From Leishmania infantum JPCM5 (lineage: Eukaryota; Euglenozoa; Kinetoplastea; Trypanosomatida; Trypanosomatidae), in contig NC_009420.2 in the NCBI RefSeq assembly GCF_000002875.2, forward strand, positions 1,437,451 through 1,459,950: a stretch of 22,500 nt of DNA. Direction: 5' to 3'. Positions 9,472-18,407 of the stretch are shown here, piece by piece. A program made the translations under genes and the position numbers. The notes under the pieces were generated by a model. That model worked only from the letters and a program-made list of their open reading frames with translations, searched no databases and had not been told where the DNA came from. The first letter of the stretch is position 1. Each line of letters opens with the position of its first letter.

Positions 9472-10567
9472 ATGAGCGCCTCCCTCAAGAAGACGGCACT
9501 CCACAGCTTCCATCTCGCTCAGCAAGCGAAGATGGATGCATTCGCGGGCTATCACATGCCCATTTCCTATGGCAGGTTTGGTGTGCTGAAGGAGCACTTG
9601 TACACTCGCCAGGTCGCCGGCATATTTGACGTATCGCACATGGGTCAGTATGAGGTTCGCGGCGCGGACCGTGAGAAGTTCATGGAGCACGTCACCCCGG
9701 TGGACCTCCAGCGCACCCGGGCCGGACAAGGGGCGCTGACTATGCTGACGAACGCGCAAGGAGGCATCAAAGACGACTGCATCGTGACGAGGATGGCCGA
9801 CCATCTGTTCCTTGTGCTGAACGCTGGGTGTAAGGAGAAGGATGTGGCGCACATGGAGCGTGTGCTGCGTGAGGGCGCGATGAAGGGTGCGGATGTGCAG
9901 CTTGTGCCGCTGGATCGCTCGCTTATCGCGCTGCAGGGCCCGCAGGCCGCCGCGATCCTCTCCGAGTTCATGGATGACGTGCCGGACATGGGCTTCATGC
10001 AGTGCCGCCAGAGGGTGAGCATCAAGGGCATGGAGGTGCAGGTGACGCGGTGCGGCTACACGGGCGAGGACGGCTTCGAAATGTCTGTGTCGAACACGGA
10101 CATTGTAGCATTTGTGGAGCTCCTCATGTCGAGGAAGGCGGAAATGATCGGCCTGGGTGCTCGCGACAGCCTTCGTCTGGAGGCGGGGTTGAACCTGTAC
10201 GGTCACGAGCTGACCGAGGATATCAACCCTGTGGCGGCTCGCTTCATGTGGGCGATTTCGAAGCGCCGAATGGCGGAGGGCGGCTTCATTGGCTACGAGC
10301 CGATTAAGTACTTCCGGGACAACGCTAGCAAGGGCGCTGTGCCGCGGCTGCGAGTGGGCCTCGTTTCCACTGGTCCGGTTGCTCGTGAGAAGACTGTCAT
10401 CGAGGTGGGTGGGAAGCCGGTGGGCGAGGTGACCAGTGGCTGTCCGTCTCCGTGCTTGAAAAAGAACATCGCCATCGGCTACCTCGACCGTAAGCTGGCC
10501 AAGGATGGCGCGAAGGTGGACCTGGTTGTGCGGGGCCGCCGCGTGGCTGCTGAGGTGGTCACTCCGC
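9466..10567 (+). repeat. Direct repeat, copy 1 (T-protein coding sequence)
   Basis: A 1,102-base tract identical by eye to 14913-16014. It begins six bases before the ATG and ends 38 bases before the last base of the stop codon. Beyond the right end only scattered differences occur up to the stop codon, then similarity vanishes. Confidence 0.9.
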
Positions 10568-10605
10568 GATTCGTGCCTACCCGGTACTACCGCAAGCTCC
10601 AGTAA
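9472..10605 (+). CDS. gcvT: Glycine cleavage system T-protein (aminomethyltransferase), copy 1
   Basis: The 377-residue product is the T-protein. It takes the aminomethyl group carried on lipoylated H-protein and, with tetrahydrofolate, releases ammonia and forms 5,10-methylene-THF in the mitochondrial matrix. Seen: FDVSHMGQ (residues 52-59), GGIKDDCIV (97-105) holding the Asp pair where the catalytic/folate Asp of the family lies, GYTGEDGFE (about 195-203), SLRLEAGLNLYG (about 233-244), and the C-terminal domain motif GEVTSGCPSPCLKKNIAIGY. Length is close to other mature T-proteins. The N-terminus MSASLKKTALHSFHLAQQAK is basic and free of acidic residues, consistent with a very short mitochondrial targeting sequence. 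The C-terminus reads TPRFVPTRYYRKLQ and differs from copy 2. The start ATG at 9472 is fixed by identity with copy 2 directly up to this codon. Confidence 0.97.
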   Translation: MSASLKKTALHSFHLAQQAKMDAFAGYHMPISYGRFGVLKEHLYTRQVAGIFDVSHMGQYEVRGADREKFMEHVTPVDLQRTRAGQGALTMLTNAQGGIKDDCIVTRMADHLFLVLNAGCKEKDVAHMERVLREGAMKGADVQLVPLDRSLIALQGPQAAAILSEFMDDVPDMGFMQCRQRVSIKGMEVQVTRCGYTGEDGFEMSVSNTDIVAFVELLMSRKAEMIGLGARDSLRLEAGLNLYGHELTEDINPVAARFMWAISKRRMAEGGFIGYEPIKYFRDNASKGAVPRLRVGLVSTGPVAREKTVIEVGGKPVGEVTSGCPSPCLKKNIAIGYLDRKLAKDGAKVDLVVRGRRVAAEVVTPRFVPTRYYRKLQ

Positions 10606-12067
10606 AGCGAGACAACGAAAGGCGGACCCCTACCAGGCAAAGTATCGCATCATAACTCAAAGCCATGGTGAGGTGTGGGGCAAGCGAGCGAGAGAGAGGA
10701 GGCACGCACAGACTGTGATGAAGAACATGCATAAGAAGAAAGCACCCTCTAGGTATATTTGGTGACGAGCGGTGAAGGCGGTAGGGAGTGCCTGTAAGTG
10801 TGTGGGTGGCGCACATTGGCGCCCTGCCCCCATACCCGCTTAATCACCTTCCCCCACCGCTTTTCTCGTTTCGACTGTTCCAGCTTCGTCGCCATGCTCT
10901 ACCGCCTCTCTTTCCGTTATCATGTGTTTTTATCTTTTATTGGATTTTACTTTTAGCGGACGTGCGTGCTCATTTACTGTCGTGCGCGGTCTTGCGTCTC
11001 CTCTGCCTCTTTCGCTTTTCATGCGACTCTGCGCTTCAGCGATTCCCTCGCGGAGCACGTTGGAAGAAGGGTAGACGGAAGGCACGCTTCAATGGAAGGA
11101 CGGTGAAACACACACGCCTGTATCTAGTTGCTGAGGATCATGAGTGTATCAAGTGCACGAAGCAGACAAAGAAAGAGCATGGCGTCGTGACGCTTCACTC
11201 TACCCCGCGTGCATGCTGTCCTTCTCTCTCAGTGAAACGCCCTGCTCATTTTTTTTTACTTGCCATTGGACTGCTCTGCTCTCTCACGCTGGATGACGTC
11301 TTGTGGTGTCTTTGCGTTAACGTTGTGCTCTTTTTAAAGTTTGATGTCTTTATCCCGCGCGCGCGCTCTCTCTCTGTGTGTGCGTGTGCCCTTTTCCGCC
11401 TTTGTGCGTCTCTGTTGTGTCTTATGTTTTCGTCTCTCGTTCTCGCTACCCTCCCTAACGCGCACCTCACCGAGGCAACAGTCGCTGCCGCGTCTCGTTT
11501 TCTCTGTATTTTTTTTTTTTGGGAGGGGGGAGGCTTTCAGTCTTTGTGTCTTGAATGTGTCTTGCTGCCTCGGCCACACGTTCCACGCTTCATTCCTTTG
11601 ATTTTGTTTTTCAATTTAGCGACGCAGTGCATGATAACTGTGCAACTTTTGTTGTGTCTCTCTTCGTCTGCCAAGACACACGCGCACACGGGAGTGAAGG
11701 AAAGAAGAAGAAGCAAACGAAAAGGCAATGCTGGCAAGCAAGTTTCACCCTCCTCCCTCGCCCTCCCTTCTTCTCCGCCTCCGTCATCTCCAACCCTCGT
11801 CATGCCTGGCAGTGTCCCCCTCAGCGAGAAGACGAAAGTAAAAAGTCACAGGAAGGGGATGGCGGTGATGGGGGACGAAGGAGGTGAGGGAAAGGTGGCG
11901 GACTCTGAGGTAACTTGAGACCGTACTCATGTGCGCCACAATTGCTTCTCATTCGCTTCCAAGCGCTCTCTCTCCGCTGCTCACTCTCTCTTCCCCCCAC
12001 CTCTTCTTCCGTCCCCACTGAACGGCTTATATTCGTTCTTCTGGACGTGACTTGTCGGGTGCGTGGT

Positions 12068-12086
12068 GGGGTGGGGCGAGGGTGGG
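12068..12086 (+). other. Potential G-quadruplex (4 G-runs, short loops)
   Basis: G4-T-G4-CGA-G3-T-G3 on the + (transcribed) strand fits the G3+N1-7 quadruplex pattern. Confidence 0.7.
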
Positions 12087-12289
12087 TGCTGGTGCAGACG
12101 TGTGTGCTCGACATCGGTTCTCTCTGATGACGATGAACGTTTTCACGGTGTGCTGATCCCCTCCCTCCCCCTCCATGTACTGCTCCCGTTTTCACATGCA
12201 CACCCAAAAAAGCCTACGCCGTAGTGGTACAGGTATACATATACATACATATAGGCTTCCCGTTTCTGTTTTGGCTCATTTTCTTTGTT

Positions 12290-12409
12290 TTTGATCGCCG
12301 ACTCTCGCTTGCCTCTCCCCTTCTCCCTCTACCCTCTATCCCCTCTGTCTGTCTGTTTCCTCTGTTGTTACCGTATTTCTTTCTCTTGTTTGTTTTTATG
12401 GCCCACAAG
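12290..12409 (+). promoter_or_regulatory. Strong polypyrimidine tract with AG, candidate unassigned splice acceptor
   Basis: A roughly 95-base, almost uninterrupted CT/T tract (about 12303-12397) ends in TTTTTATGGCCCACAAG, with AG at 12408-12409. It resembles acceptors in front of genes here, but only a 45-codon ORF follows. Confidence 0.4.
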
Positions 12410-12425
12410 AGAAGCACAAGGAACG

Positions 12426-12563
12426 ATGCCGGGCACGAAAAAAAGCGGTGCTCAGAACTCAGGCATCTGCAGACACACCCGCACACATTCCTATACCACA
12501 CATGCTCATGTGCCAGGCATGCCGCTTCTATTCAGGTGCGTACTCTTGCTATACAATCTCTAA
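12426..12563 (+). CDS. Possible small ORF, 45 codons, unknown
   Basis: The ATG at 12426 lies 17 bases after the AG of a strong polypyrimidine tract and opens a 45-codon frame. Its product starts MPGTKKSGAQNSG, is His/Thr-rich in the middle and ends in a hydrophobic stretch (MPLLFRCVLLLYNL). I recognise no family. Frames of this length are expected by chance, so position after an acceptor-like signal is the only support. Confidence 0.15.
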   Translation: MPGTKKSGAQNSGICRHTRTHSYTTHAHVPGMPLLFRCVLLLYNL

Positions 12564-12707
12564 GGCGCCCCTATCTACGTGCTTGTCTGCATCTGGACTT
12601 GTGTCTGCGCGCCTGTATGTGCGTAGAGGAGTGTGCGTGCATGCGTGTGTCGCCATATATAGTTTTCTGCCCTCTTCTTGCGTTGTTTGTATACGTCTTT
12701 TTCATTG

Positions 12708-12721
12708 CCCCCCCCCCCCCC
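12708..12721. repeat. C14 homopolymer
   Basis: Fourteen consecutive C on the + strand. It could be an i-motif/G-run locus, or its length may be uncertain in assembly. Confidence 0.9.
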
Positions 12722-13356
12722 GGTTGTTTGAGACGTCGGGCCCTCCCTTTCGATCATCGTCTCGTCTCTTCTTCTAACGTGCCATTGAGCTTCTTTGGTC
12801 TTTCTGCTATTCTTTCAGAAGCCACAGCCCTCTTATCCTCCTCCACGTCGCTTTCCTTCCCATTCTTTCTTGCACTCTCTCGCATTTCGCTCTTTTCTTT
12901 TTTTTCCTTGTGCTTGCGGCGTCCCATACTTCGCACGCGCCCGTACACTTGGTACAGGTATGTGCGCTTGCTGTTGCACTCTGCTTGTCTCGTTCCTTTT
13001 TGCGCACCATGTTCGATGTGCAGCGTGTCCCTGTCTCCCTGCATGGAGGTGTGTGCCGCGCTTTTTCACGCACGTTGCGGGAAGGGAGGCGGAGGGGAGG
13101 CAGCAGAGGACAGAGAAAAAAAAGCGAAGAACCGAAAAACGAAGCGGCGGTGGAATGCAGCAGACAGTCAAACGTGAGCACCATAAATGGAGGAGGGCTC
13201 ACCGTTCTGGGTCTGATGGCATTGCCAGCAACAGGTCCAGCAGTGAATCCGCCAAGCTGAACAATGAGCGAAGAAAATCTACCCCCCCTCCCTTCCCCAC
13301 ATACATCTAATTGCACATATGCGCTTTTAACTGCTGTCGCATTCTGACGCGAGAGA

Positions 13357-13381
13357 GGGTGGAGAGGGAGAAGGGCAAGGG
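13357..13381 (+). other. Potential G-quadruplex
   Basis: Four G3 runs with loops of 6, 4 and 3 bases on the + strand. It fits the standard pattern, though the purine-rich loops make it less stable than the other two tracts. Confidence 0.5.
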
Positions 13382-13635
13382 CTGCGTAGCGAGGACACAG
13401 ACACGCGTGCAAACACAGACGTATACACACACCTTTCCTACCGGCCTTCTCTCTCCTCTCGCCGTTACCTTCTGCCTTTCAGACGCACATGCCTACGGCT
13501 GTTTAAGTGTATTCTGTATTTCTCTTCGTAACGCTCGAGCCGATATGACTAGAAGTTACGCATGCTCTCTCGTCTGCATGCACATGTGCTTGTATGGAGG
13601 CGCTGATCTGTGCACGGACACAGAGGTATGCGTAT

Positions 13636-13682
13636 CCCCTCTCTCCCTCTCTCCCTCTCTCCCCCCTCTCTCCCTCGCTCGC
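13636..13682. repeat. CT-rich minisatellite
   Basis: Repeated CTCTCCCT-like units, then CTCGCTCGCTC. It is a simple tandem array on the pyrimidine-rich strand. Confidence 0.85.
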
Positions 13683-13754
13683 TCCTTCGCTCTCTGCCTT
13701 TCTTTTGTGTGCAGTTCTGTGGATGCTCTTTTCTGTTTCCTTTTGCGTTGTCTT

Positions 13755-13788
13755 CATATATTTATATATGCATGCAAATAAATATATG
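13755..13788. repeat. AT-rich perfect inverted repeat
   Basis: The arms CATATATTTAT (13755-13765) and ATAAATATATG (13778-13788) are exact reverse complements, 11 bp each, around a 12-base loop. It is an unusually AT-rich spot in GC-rich DNA. Confidence 0.85.
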
Positions 13789-14208
13789 CATTCAGTCCTT
13801 TGCTTTCCTATCTCTTCGGTTTTTTGTATTTTCCTGCTTGGAAAACTGCAAACTCTTTTCCGTGCGTGTGTGCCGTCGGCTTTGCTGCTCCCCCTCCCCA
13901 AATGACGCCTGCTCTCTCGTGTCTTTTCTTGAGCAGGAGGAGTAGAGGAGCGGGCGGGATGCAGAAGTGTAAGAGTGACTGATGGCTTCCGTTTTTTTTT
14001 TACCCAGGGTGAGGGTCTCCTCGTTTCCTTTCCGATATTGTCCGATTGCCCCGACAAAACCGCACACGCACCAACACTAGACCTACCAAGGCCGCTCTCT
14101 TTTCCGAGGAAAACAGAGGGAGTGGGTGGACACGCGCAGCGTCTTCTATCTGTGGTTTCTCTCCACACCTCCGTGAGCCGGAGAGATGACGGCGGAGTAG
14201 CGGCGAGG

Positions 14209-14228
14209 CAATATATATATATATATAT
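14209..14228. repeat. (TA)n microsatellite
   Basis: About nine TA units, directly followed by GTATAGAC. Confidence 0.9.
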
Positions 14229-14825
14229 GTATAGACATGAGGGAAGAGTGTGGCGCATGCTACACCAAAAAAGACCCGTGCTTCCCCCCATGCACTTGAT
14301 GGGCCCCTGATACCGCAAGTAAGCACCCTCTTTGCGCCACCGATACGTCATCAAAGCCTCGACCTTCACCTTTTCTCCTCTTCTGCACTATTTAATAAGT
14401 TCGTCTCTTTCTTGATGTGGTGACCGGCGCAGGTGTGCAACGCCGCTCGCGGCGCGACAGCACCAAAGTCTCATTATTCACCAAGAAACGAAAGGGCGAA
14501 TTGCCCACCTCCTTTTTTCTGCGCATCTTTTTCTCTCTGCTTCTCTGTTTCTCTTTGAAAAATGAAAACGAGTTGTCGTCTCCCTATCCCTCTCATCCGT
14601 CTTGCCTCCGCCCCCCCGAAAACAGAGCGTTAGGCCCAGAAGAAACACATCAATTCTAGCGTCTCATCCCTATCACATCTTTTGGTGCGCTCCTTGACGG
14701 ACTAAACACGCTCCCATTTCTCCCTCTGGAAGGCTCTACAAGCCAAAGAAAACGGACCGGTTGCCAAACACTCAGCTGTTTCCGTGTCCACAGAGCTCAA
14801 AACATTTCTATTCGCCTCGACCATC

Positions 14826-14849
14826 CGCAATCATCCGTTTCTTCTCTAG
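14826..14849 (+). promoter_or_regulatory. Candidate trans-splice acceptor of T-protein copy 2
   Basis: The pyrimidine-rich CATCCGTTTCTTCTCTAG has AG at 14848-14849, leaving a 5' UTR of about 69 nt. This leader shows no similarity to that of copy 1 apart from the last few bases before the ATG. Confidence 0.45.
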
Positions 14850-14912
14850 ACAGGCACACACAAACGCACACACGCCACAGCAAGCCTCCCACCCTCTCAC
14901 TCCTTTCCCGCG

Positions 14913-16014
14913 GCAGCCATGAGCGCCTCCCTCAAGAAGACGGCACTCCACAGCTTCCATCTCGCTCAGCAAGCGAAGATGGATGCATTCGCGGGCTATC
15001 ACATGCCCATTTCCTATGGCAGGTTTGGTGTGCTGAAGGAGCACTTGTACACTCGCCAGGTCGCCGGCATATTTGACGTATCGCACATGGGTCAGTATGA
15101 GGTTCGCGGCGCGGACCGTGAGAAGTTCATGGAGCACGTCACCCCGGTGGACCTCCAGCGCACCCGGGCCGGACAAGGGGCGCTGACTATGCTGACGAAC
15201 GCGCAAGGAGGCATCAAAGACGACTGCATCGTGACGAGGATGGCCGACCATCTGTTCCTTGTGCTGAACGCTGGGTGTAAGGAGAAGGATGTGGCGCACA
15301 TGGAGCGTGTGCTGCGTGAGGGCGCGATGAAGGGTGCGGATGTGCAGCTTGTGCCGCTGGATCGCTCGCTTATCGCGCTGCAGGGCCCGCAGGCCGCCGC
15401 GATCCTCTCCGAGTTCATGGATGACGTGCCGGACATGGGCTTCATGCAGTGCCGCCAGAGGGTGAGCATCAAGGGCATGGAGGTGCAGGTGACGCGGTGC
15501 GGCTACACGGGCGAGGACGGCTTCGAAATGTCTGTGTCGAACACGGACATTGTAGCATTTGTGGAGCTCCTCATGTCGAGGAAGGCGGAAATGATCGGCC
15601 TGGGTGCTCGCGACAGCCTTCGTCTGGAGGCGGGGTTGAACCTGTACGGTCACGAGCTGACCGAGGATATCAACCCTGTGGCGGCTCGCTTCATGTGGGC
15701 GATTTCGAAGCGCCGAATGGCGGAGGGCGGCTTCATTGGCTACGAGCCGATTAAGTACTTCCGGGACAACGCTAGCAAGGGCGCTGTGCCGCGGCTGCGA
15801 GTGGGCCTCGTTTCCACTGGTCCGGTTGCTCGTGAGAAGACTGTCATCGAGGTGGGTGGGAAGCCGGTGGGCGAGGTGACCAGTGGCTGTCCGTCTCCGT
15901 GCTTGAAAAAGAACATCGCCATCGGCTACCTCGACCGTAAGCTGGCCAAGGATGGCGCGAAGGTGGACCTGGTTGTGCGGGGCCGCCGCGTGGCTGCTGA
16001 GGTGGTCACTCCGC
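14913..16014 (+). repeat. Direct repeat, copy 2 (T-protein coding sequence)
   Basis: A 1,102-base tract identical by eye to 9466-10567, at a constant offset of 5,447 bases. Confidence 0.9.
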
Positions 16015-16052
16015 CGTTCGTGCCTACCCGGTACTACCGCAAGCCCAAATGA
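14919..16052 (+). CDS. gcvT: Glycine cleavage system T-protein (aminomethyltransferase), copy 2
   Basis: The 377-residue product has the same mitochondrial T-protein activity as copy 1 and is identical for residues 1-365. All family motifs are therefore present: FDVSHMGQ, GGIKDDCIV, GYTGEDGFE, SLRLEAGLNLYG and GEVTSGCPSP. It differs only near the end: TPPFVPTRYYRKPK instead of TPRFVPTRYYRKLQ, and stop TGA instead of TAA. The differences are Arg to Pro at residue 366 and Leu-Gln to Pro-Lys at the last two residues. None touches a motif I know to be catalytic. Both copies are intact, so neither is a pseudogene. The presumed 3' UTR carries a SIDER2-like block that copy 1 lacks, which suggests different mRNA control. 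The two copies may be known in Leishmania as tandem T-protein genes, but I cannot check this here. Confidence 0.97.
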   Translation: MSASLKKTALHSFHLAQQAKMDAFAGYHMPISYGRFGVLKEHLYTRQVAGIFDVSHMGQYEVRGADREKFMEHVTPVDLQRTRAGQGALTMLTNAQGGIKDDCIVTRMADHLFLVLNAGCKEKDVAHMERVLREGAMKGADVQLVPLDRSLIALQGPQAAAILSEFMDDVPDMGFMQCRQRVSIKGMEVQVTRCGYTGEDGFEMSVSNTDIVAFVELLMSRKAEMIGLGARDSLRLEAGLNLYGHELTEDINPVAARFMWAISKRRMAEGGFIGYEPIKYFRDNASKGAVPRLRVGLVSTGPVAREKTVIEVGGKPVGEVTSGCPSPCLKKNIAIGYLDRKLAKDGAKVDLVVRGRRVAAEVVTPPFVPTRYYRKPK

Positions 16053-16734
16053 AACGGCCGTGCTCCGACAAATACAGGCTACGTAACCGATGTAACGTCG
16101 AATGACCGAGGAAAGTAAATGCGACGCAGGGAGCCTGGAGGAAGAAGGCGAGAGAGCTGTGTATACGGACGGTACATCCTCTCACCTCCGCTACAGCCCG
16201 TATCATCTCTGACCTGACTCCACGTTTCTTGCACAGCCAGTTTTCGACTCCCTGCTCTTCGGAAGCCGCCTCGTGCGCTTTTCCTATCTTCCTCAAGGCC
16301 GTAAAGCGCCTCTTGCCTTTTCCTGAATACCGACGCCTGTCTATATGTGTGTATATGTTTGGGTGTGGAGCGGCGTTTCGCTTCTTCTCTGCTGCCAGAT
16401 CTTTATCGAAGAAGGACTGATACAATGCCGTGTAACGTCGCAGCTGTATGTGAGGGCAGTTGACATCGTCGGGTCTCGTTTCCCACGTGCGCTTCCGTCC
16501 TGCTTGTACGTGTTCGTGCGTGTGTCACCGACAAGCGCACACTCGTACAGACGCAATACCAACACGACTGTTTCTCGGGATGCACGCCATCCTTGCATGT
16601 GAACGCGTTTGCGCACGTGCCGATTGTGAACCGTTTCGTCCACCATACTGGTGTGTGACACCGCTGTGGACATTGATTTTTTTTTTTTCGCGCGCTTGGT
16701 TTCCTTTACAGACACACCCTTCCGTGCGTAGTAT

Positions 16735-17275
16735 CTCGGGGCCCAGCGCACCCCCTCCCCCGCTCTTTGTGGGAGGAAGTCAAGCAGCCCCCTCCCCTTT
16801 CGATCCCCTGCGAAGTGCCGAGCCACTTCTCGTGGTGAAAGGGCCAAGCACCTACGGCGAGGGGAAGTCAGTGCAATTCATCGCTACTGGCGCCGGCAGT
16901 CAGGTCCTGGATGGCGTTGCGTTGGAGCGGCCCGCGGCAGCCAATATGCTCGGGCCATTCATGTGACAGGCGAGGTGGCATCGTGATTCCGACGCATCCC
17001 ACCCGGCCCTCACTGCCCACTGGTGCGGGGAGCCTGAGCCACGCCGAGGGTGATGCACCAGGTGGCGACCGGCATGATTGGGGAGCGGCTCTGAGGCGAC
17101 CCGCGGGGCGGCCTGGGTAGACTGTGAGGCAGCCGCCGTGCTTTGATAACTGGGCCGGTGCGTTGCTGTAACACCTGTGTACACGGCTGCTCTGGACCAC
17201 GCTGGTGGGGGCCTATGCCAGGCTGGGGATAGGGTGAACTTGAGCTCACTTTCCATGGCAGAGAACGGACACGTT
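16735..17275 (+). mobile_element. Probable SIDER2-type degenerate retroposon in the 3' UTR
   Basis: This roughly 540-base block differs sharply from the surrounding CT-rich spacer: it is GC-rich and balanced, with no sustained open frame. Its size and position (presumed 3' UTR) fit SIDER elements, the short non-coding remnants of ingi/L1Tc-related retroposons in Leishmania, many of which lower mRNA stability. Stretches such as GGGAGCCTGAGCCACGCCGA (about 17028-17047), CACCAGGTGGCGACCGG (17056-17072) and the AACTGGGCCGGTGCG / CTGTAACACCTGTGTAC pair (about 17147-17180) remind me of SIDER2 sequence. This is recall, not alignment. Ends are approximate, and no target-site duplication or poly-A tail could be fixed. 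Confidence 0.55.
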
Positions 17276-18185
17276 GAAAGGCAAACATAGTGTTGATGGT
17301 GTCAAGCTCGTTTGCGCCTGCTCCGTCTTGCCTTTCGTGTGTTGCCCTGCCACTTTTGCCATCCAAGCCCCCTTCGCTTGACTCAGCTGCTCCTGTGAAG
17401 GGCGCGCACAGATCCCCCTGAAACGTTTGCAAGCCGCCTGCGAGGTTGCATGGGATCTGTTTAATTTGGTCTCACCGTGCCAAGGCGCCTTTTTCTCCCT
17501 TTTCTCCACCGCACACCGATGCGGGCTTGCGGTATTTTGTGAGCACAGCAGTATCTAGGAAGCAGATTGCTTATCTTCTTTGGGAACTCTCTGTGTTTTG
17601 CACACTGCGCCTGAGTGGCGCCACCACATGACCTCTCTCTCTTCCACTGTGGCTTGCCCGTGACGCTCTGCTCTCCTCGCTCTTGTTTCTATAGTGTGCA
17701 AGGATGAGGGAGGGGGCAGCGGGATAGCAGCAGTGCAGGGGTATGCTGGATTCGAGATGAGCGATTTAGAGGTGTACGGTGGAGTAGCGAGGAAGCGGTG
17801 CAGACCGAGGAGGATGAGAGAAAGGCGGAGGCCGCAGATAGCGTGATGGTAGGCGCCGACTCTCATCCAATAACATATGAAAGCGTTAGCTAGAAAAGGT
17901 GCTCCTTTGAAGGAGAGAACGATGGGAAGACGGATGCTGCGGCGTGAAGTCAAGTGATCCATCACTCCCTCAATAACATTAGAGGAGAGAGGAGTGATGT
18001 GAGCAAAGGGTGAGAGCGCGTGAGCACTGAATCGACAGTAACATCTGGCGCACCCTGCTCTCTGCGTCTGCTCACGCTGTTCTGCGTAGGCATATGTGCG
18101 CCTCATCCTGCTTCAAGTCCCAGCTCGCACGCGTATCTGTGCGCTGGGTTTTCGTTCTCTTCCCCTCGCCATTGCGTCACCTTGC

Positions 18186-18238
18186 TACCGTCCCATTCTT
18201 TGCTTCCATCTCCTCGTTGCTCGCTACAGCGTGTGCAG
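18186..18238 (+). promoter_or_regulatory. Candidate trans-splice acceptors of the 131-residue gene
   Basis: A pyrimidine-rich stretch (about 18186-18226) is followed by AG at 18228-18229 and AG at 18237-18238, giving 5' UTRs of about 170-180 nt. A second CT tract (about 18368-18400), with AG at 18404-18405, lies almost on the ATG and would leave only 2 nt, so it is less likely. Confidence 0.4.
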
Positions 18239-18407
18239 GTCTTCTCCCTGCGCACTCGCCTCTACATGCTCTCTACCCAGCAAGAGCACACACACACACG
18301 CTCACGTACAGAGACGTAGATGCACGCGCCTGCGCTTAGGGATTTGCTCTTATCATCGCTGTGCCTTCCGCTTTCTCTGCTCACCCTCTTCCCACGACTC
18401 TCAAGAA

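Larger units (their letters stand above)
10606..14918 (+). other. Long intergenic spacer between the T-protein copies
   Basis: This 4.3 kb region has no confidently coding gene. Most is CT- and T-rich. It contains a T12 run followed by G-rich sequence (11509-11533), a G-quadruplex-type tract (12068-12086), a long polypyrimidine tract ending in AG at 12408-12409, a C14 run (12708-12721), another G-quadruplex-type tract (13357-13381), a CTCTCCCT-type minisatellite (about 13636-13682), an AT-rich inverted repeat (13755-13788) and a TA microsatellite (about 14209-14228). Large open frames such as 10788-11918 and 12224-13177 are Ser/Leu/Phe/Cys-rich translations of CT sequence, start at non-ATG codons and match no family. 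Confidence 0.65.
16053..18407 (+). other. Intergenic region downstream of T-protein copy 2
   Basis: This 2.35 kb region holds no supported gene. A T11 run is near 16678-16688. A GC-rich, non-pyrimidine-biased block lies at about 16735-17275 (see the mobile-element entry). From about 17697 to 18010 the + strand becomes purine-rich, reversing the usual bias. CT-rich sequence returns before the next gene. The - strand frame 17555-18106 (183 codons) is a by-product of that purine-rich stretch and matches nothing known. Confidence 0.6.

Noticed and set aside
9430..10206. 258-codon - strand frame opposite T-protein copy 1, repeated at 14808-15653
   Set aside because: Its identity between copies simply follows from the identical + strand genes; the translation has no recognisable features.
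10788..11918. 376-codon + strand frame in the long spacer
   Set aside because: It starts at GTG, is Leu/Phe/Cys/Ser-rich from CT sequence, and has no domain or coding-type codon bias.
12224..13177. 317-codon + strand frame in the long spacer
   Set aside because: GTG start and translation of pyrimidine-rich sequence; hydrophobic runs are a composition effect, not credible membrane segments.
17555..18106. 183-codon - strand frame
   Set aside because: It runs against the transcription direction and coincides with the purine-rich stretch; no family match was recognised.
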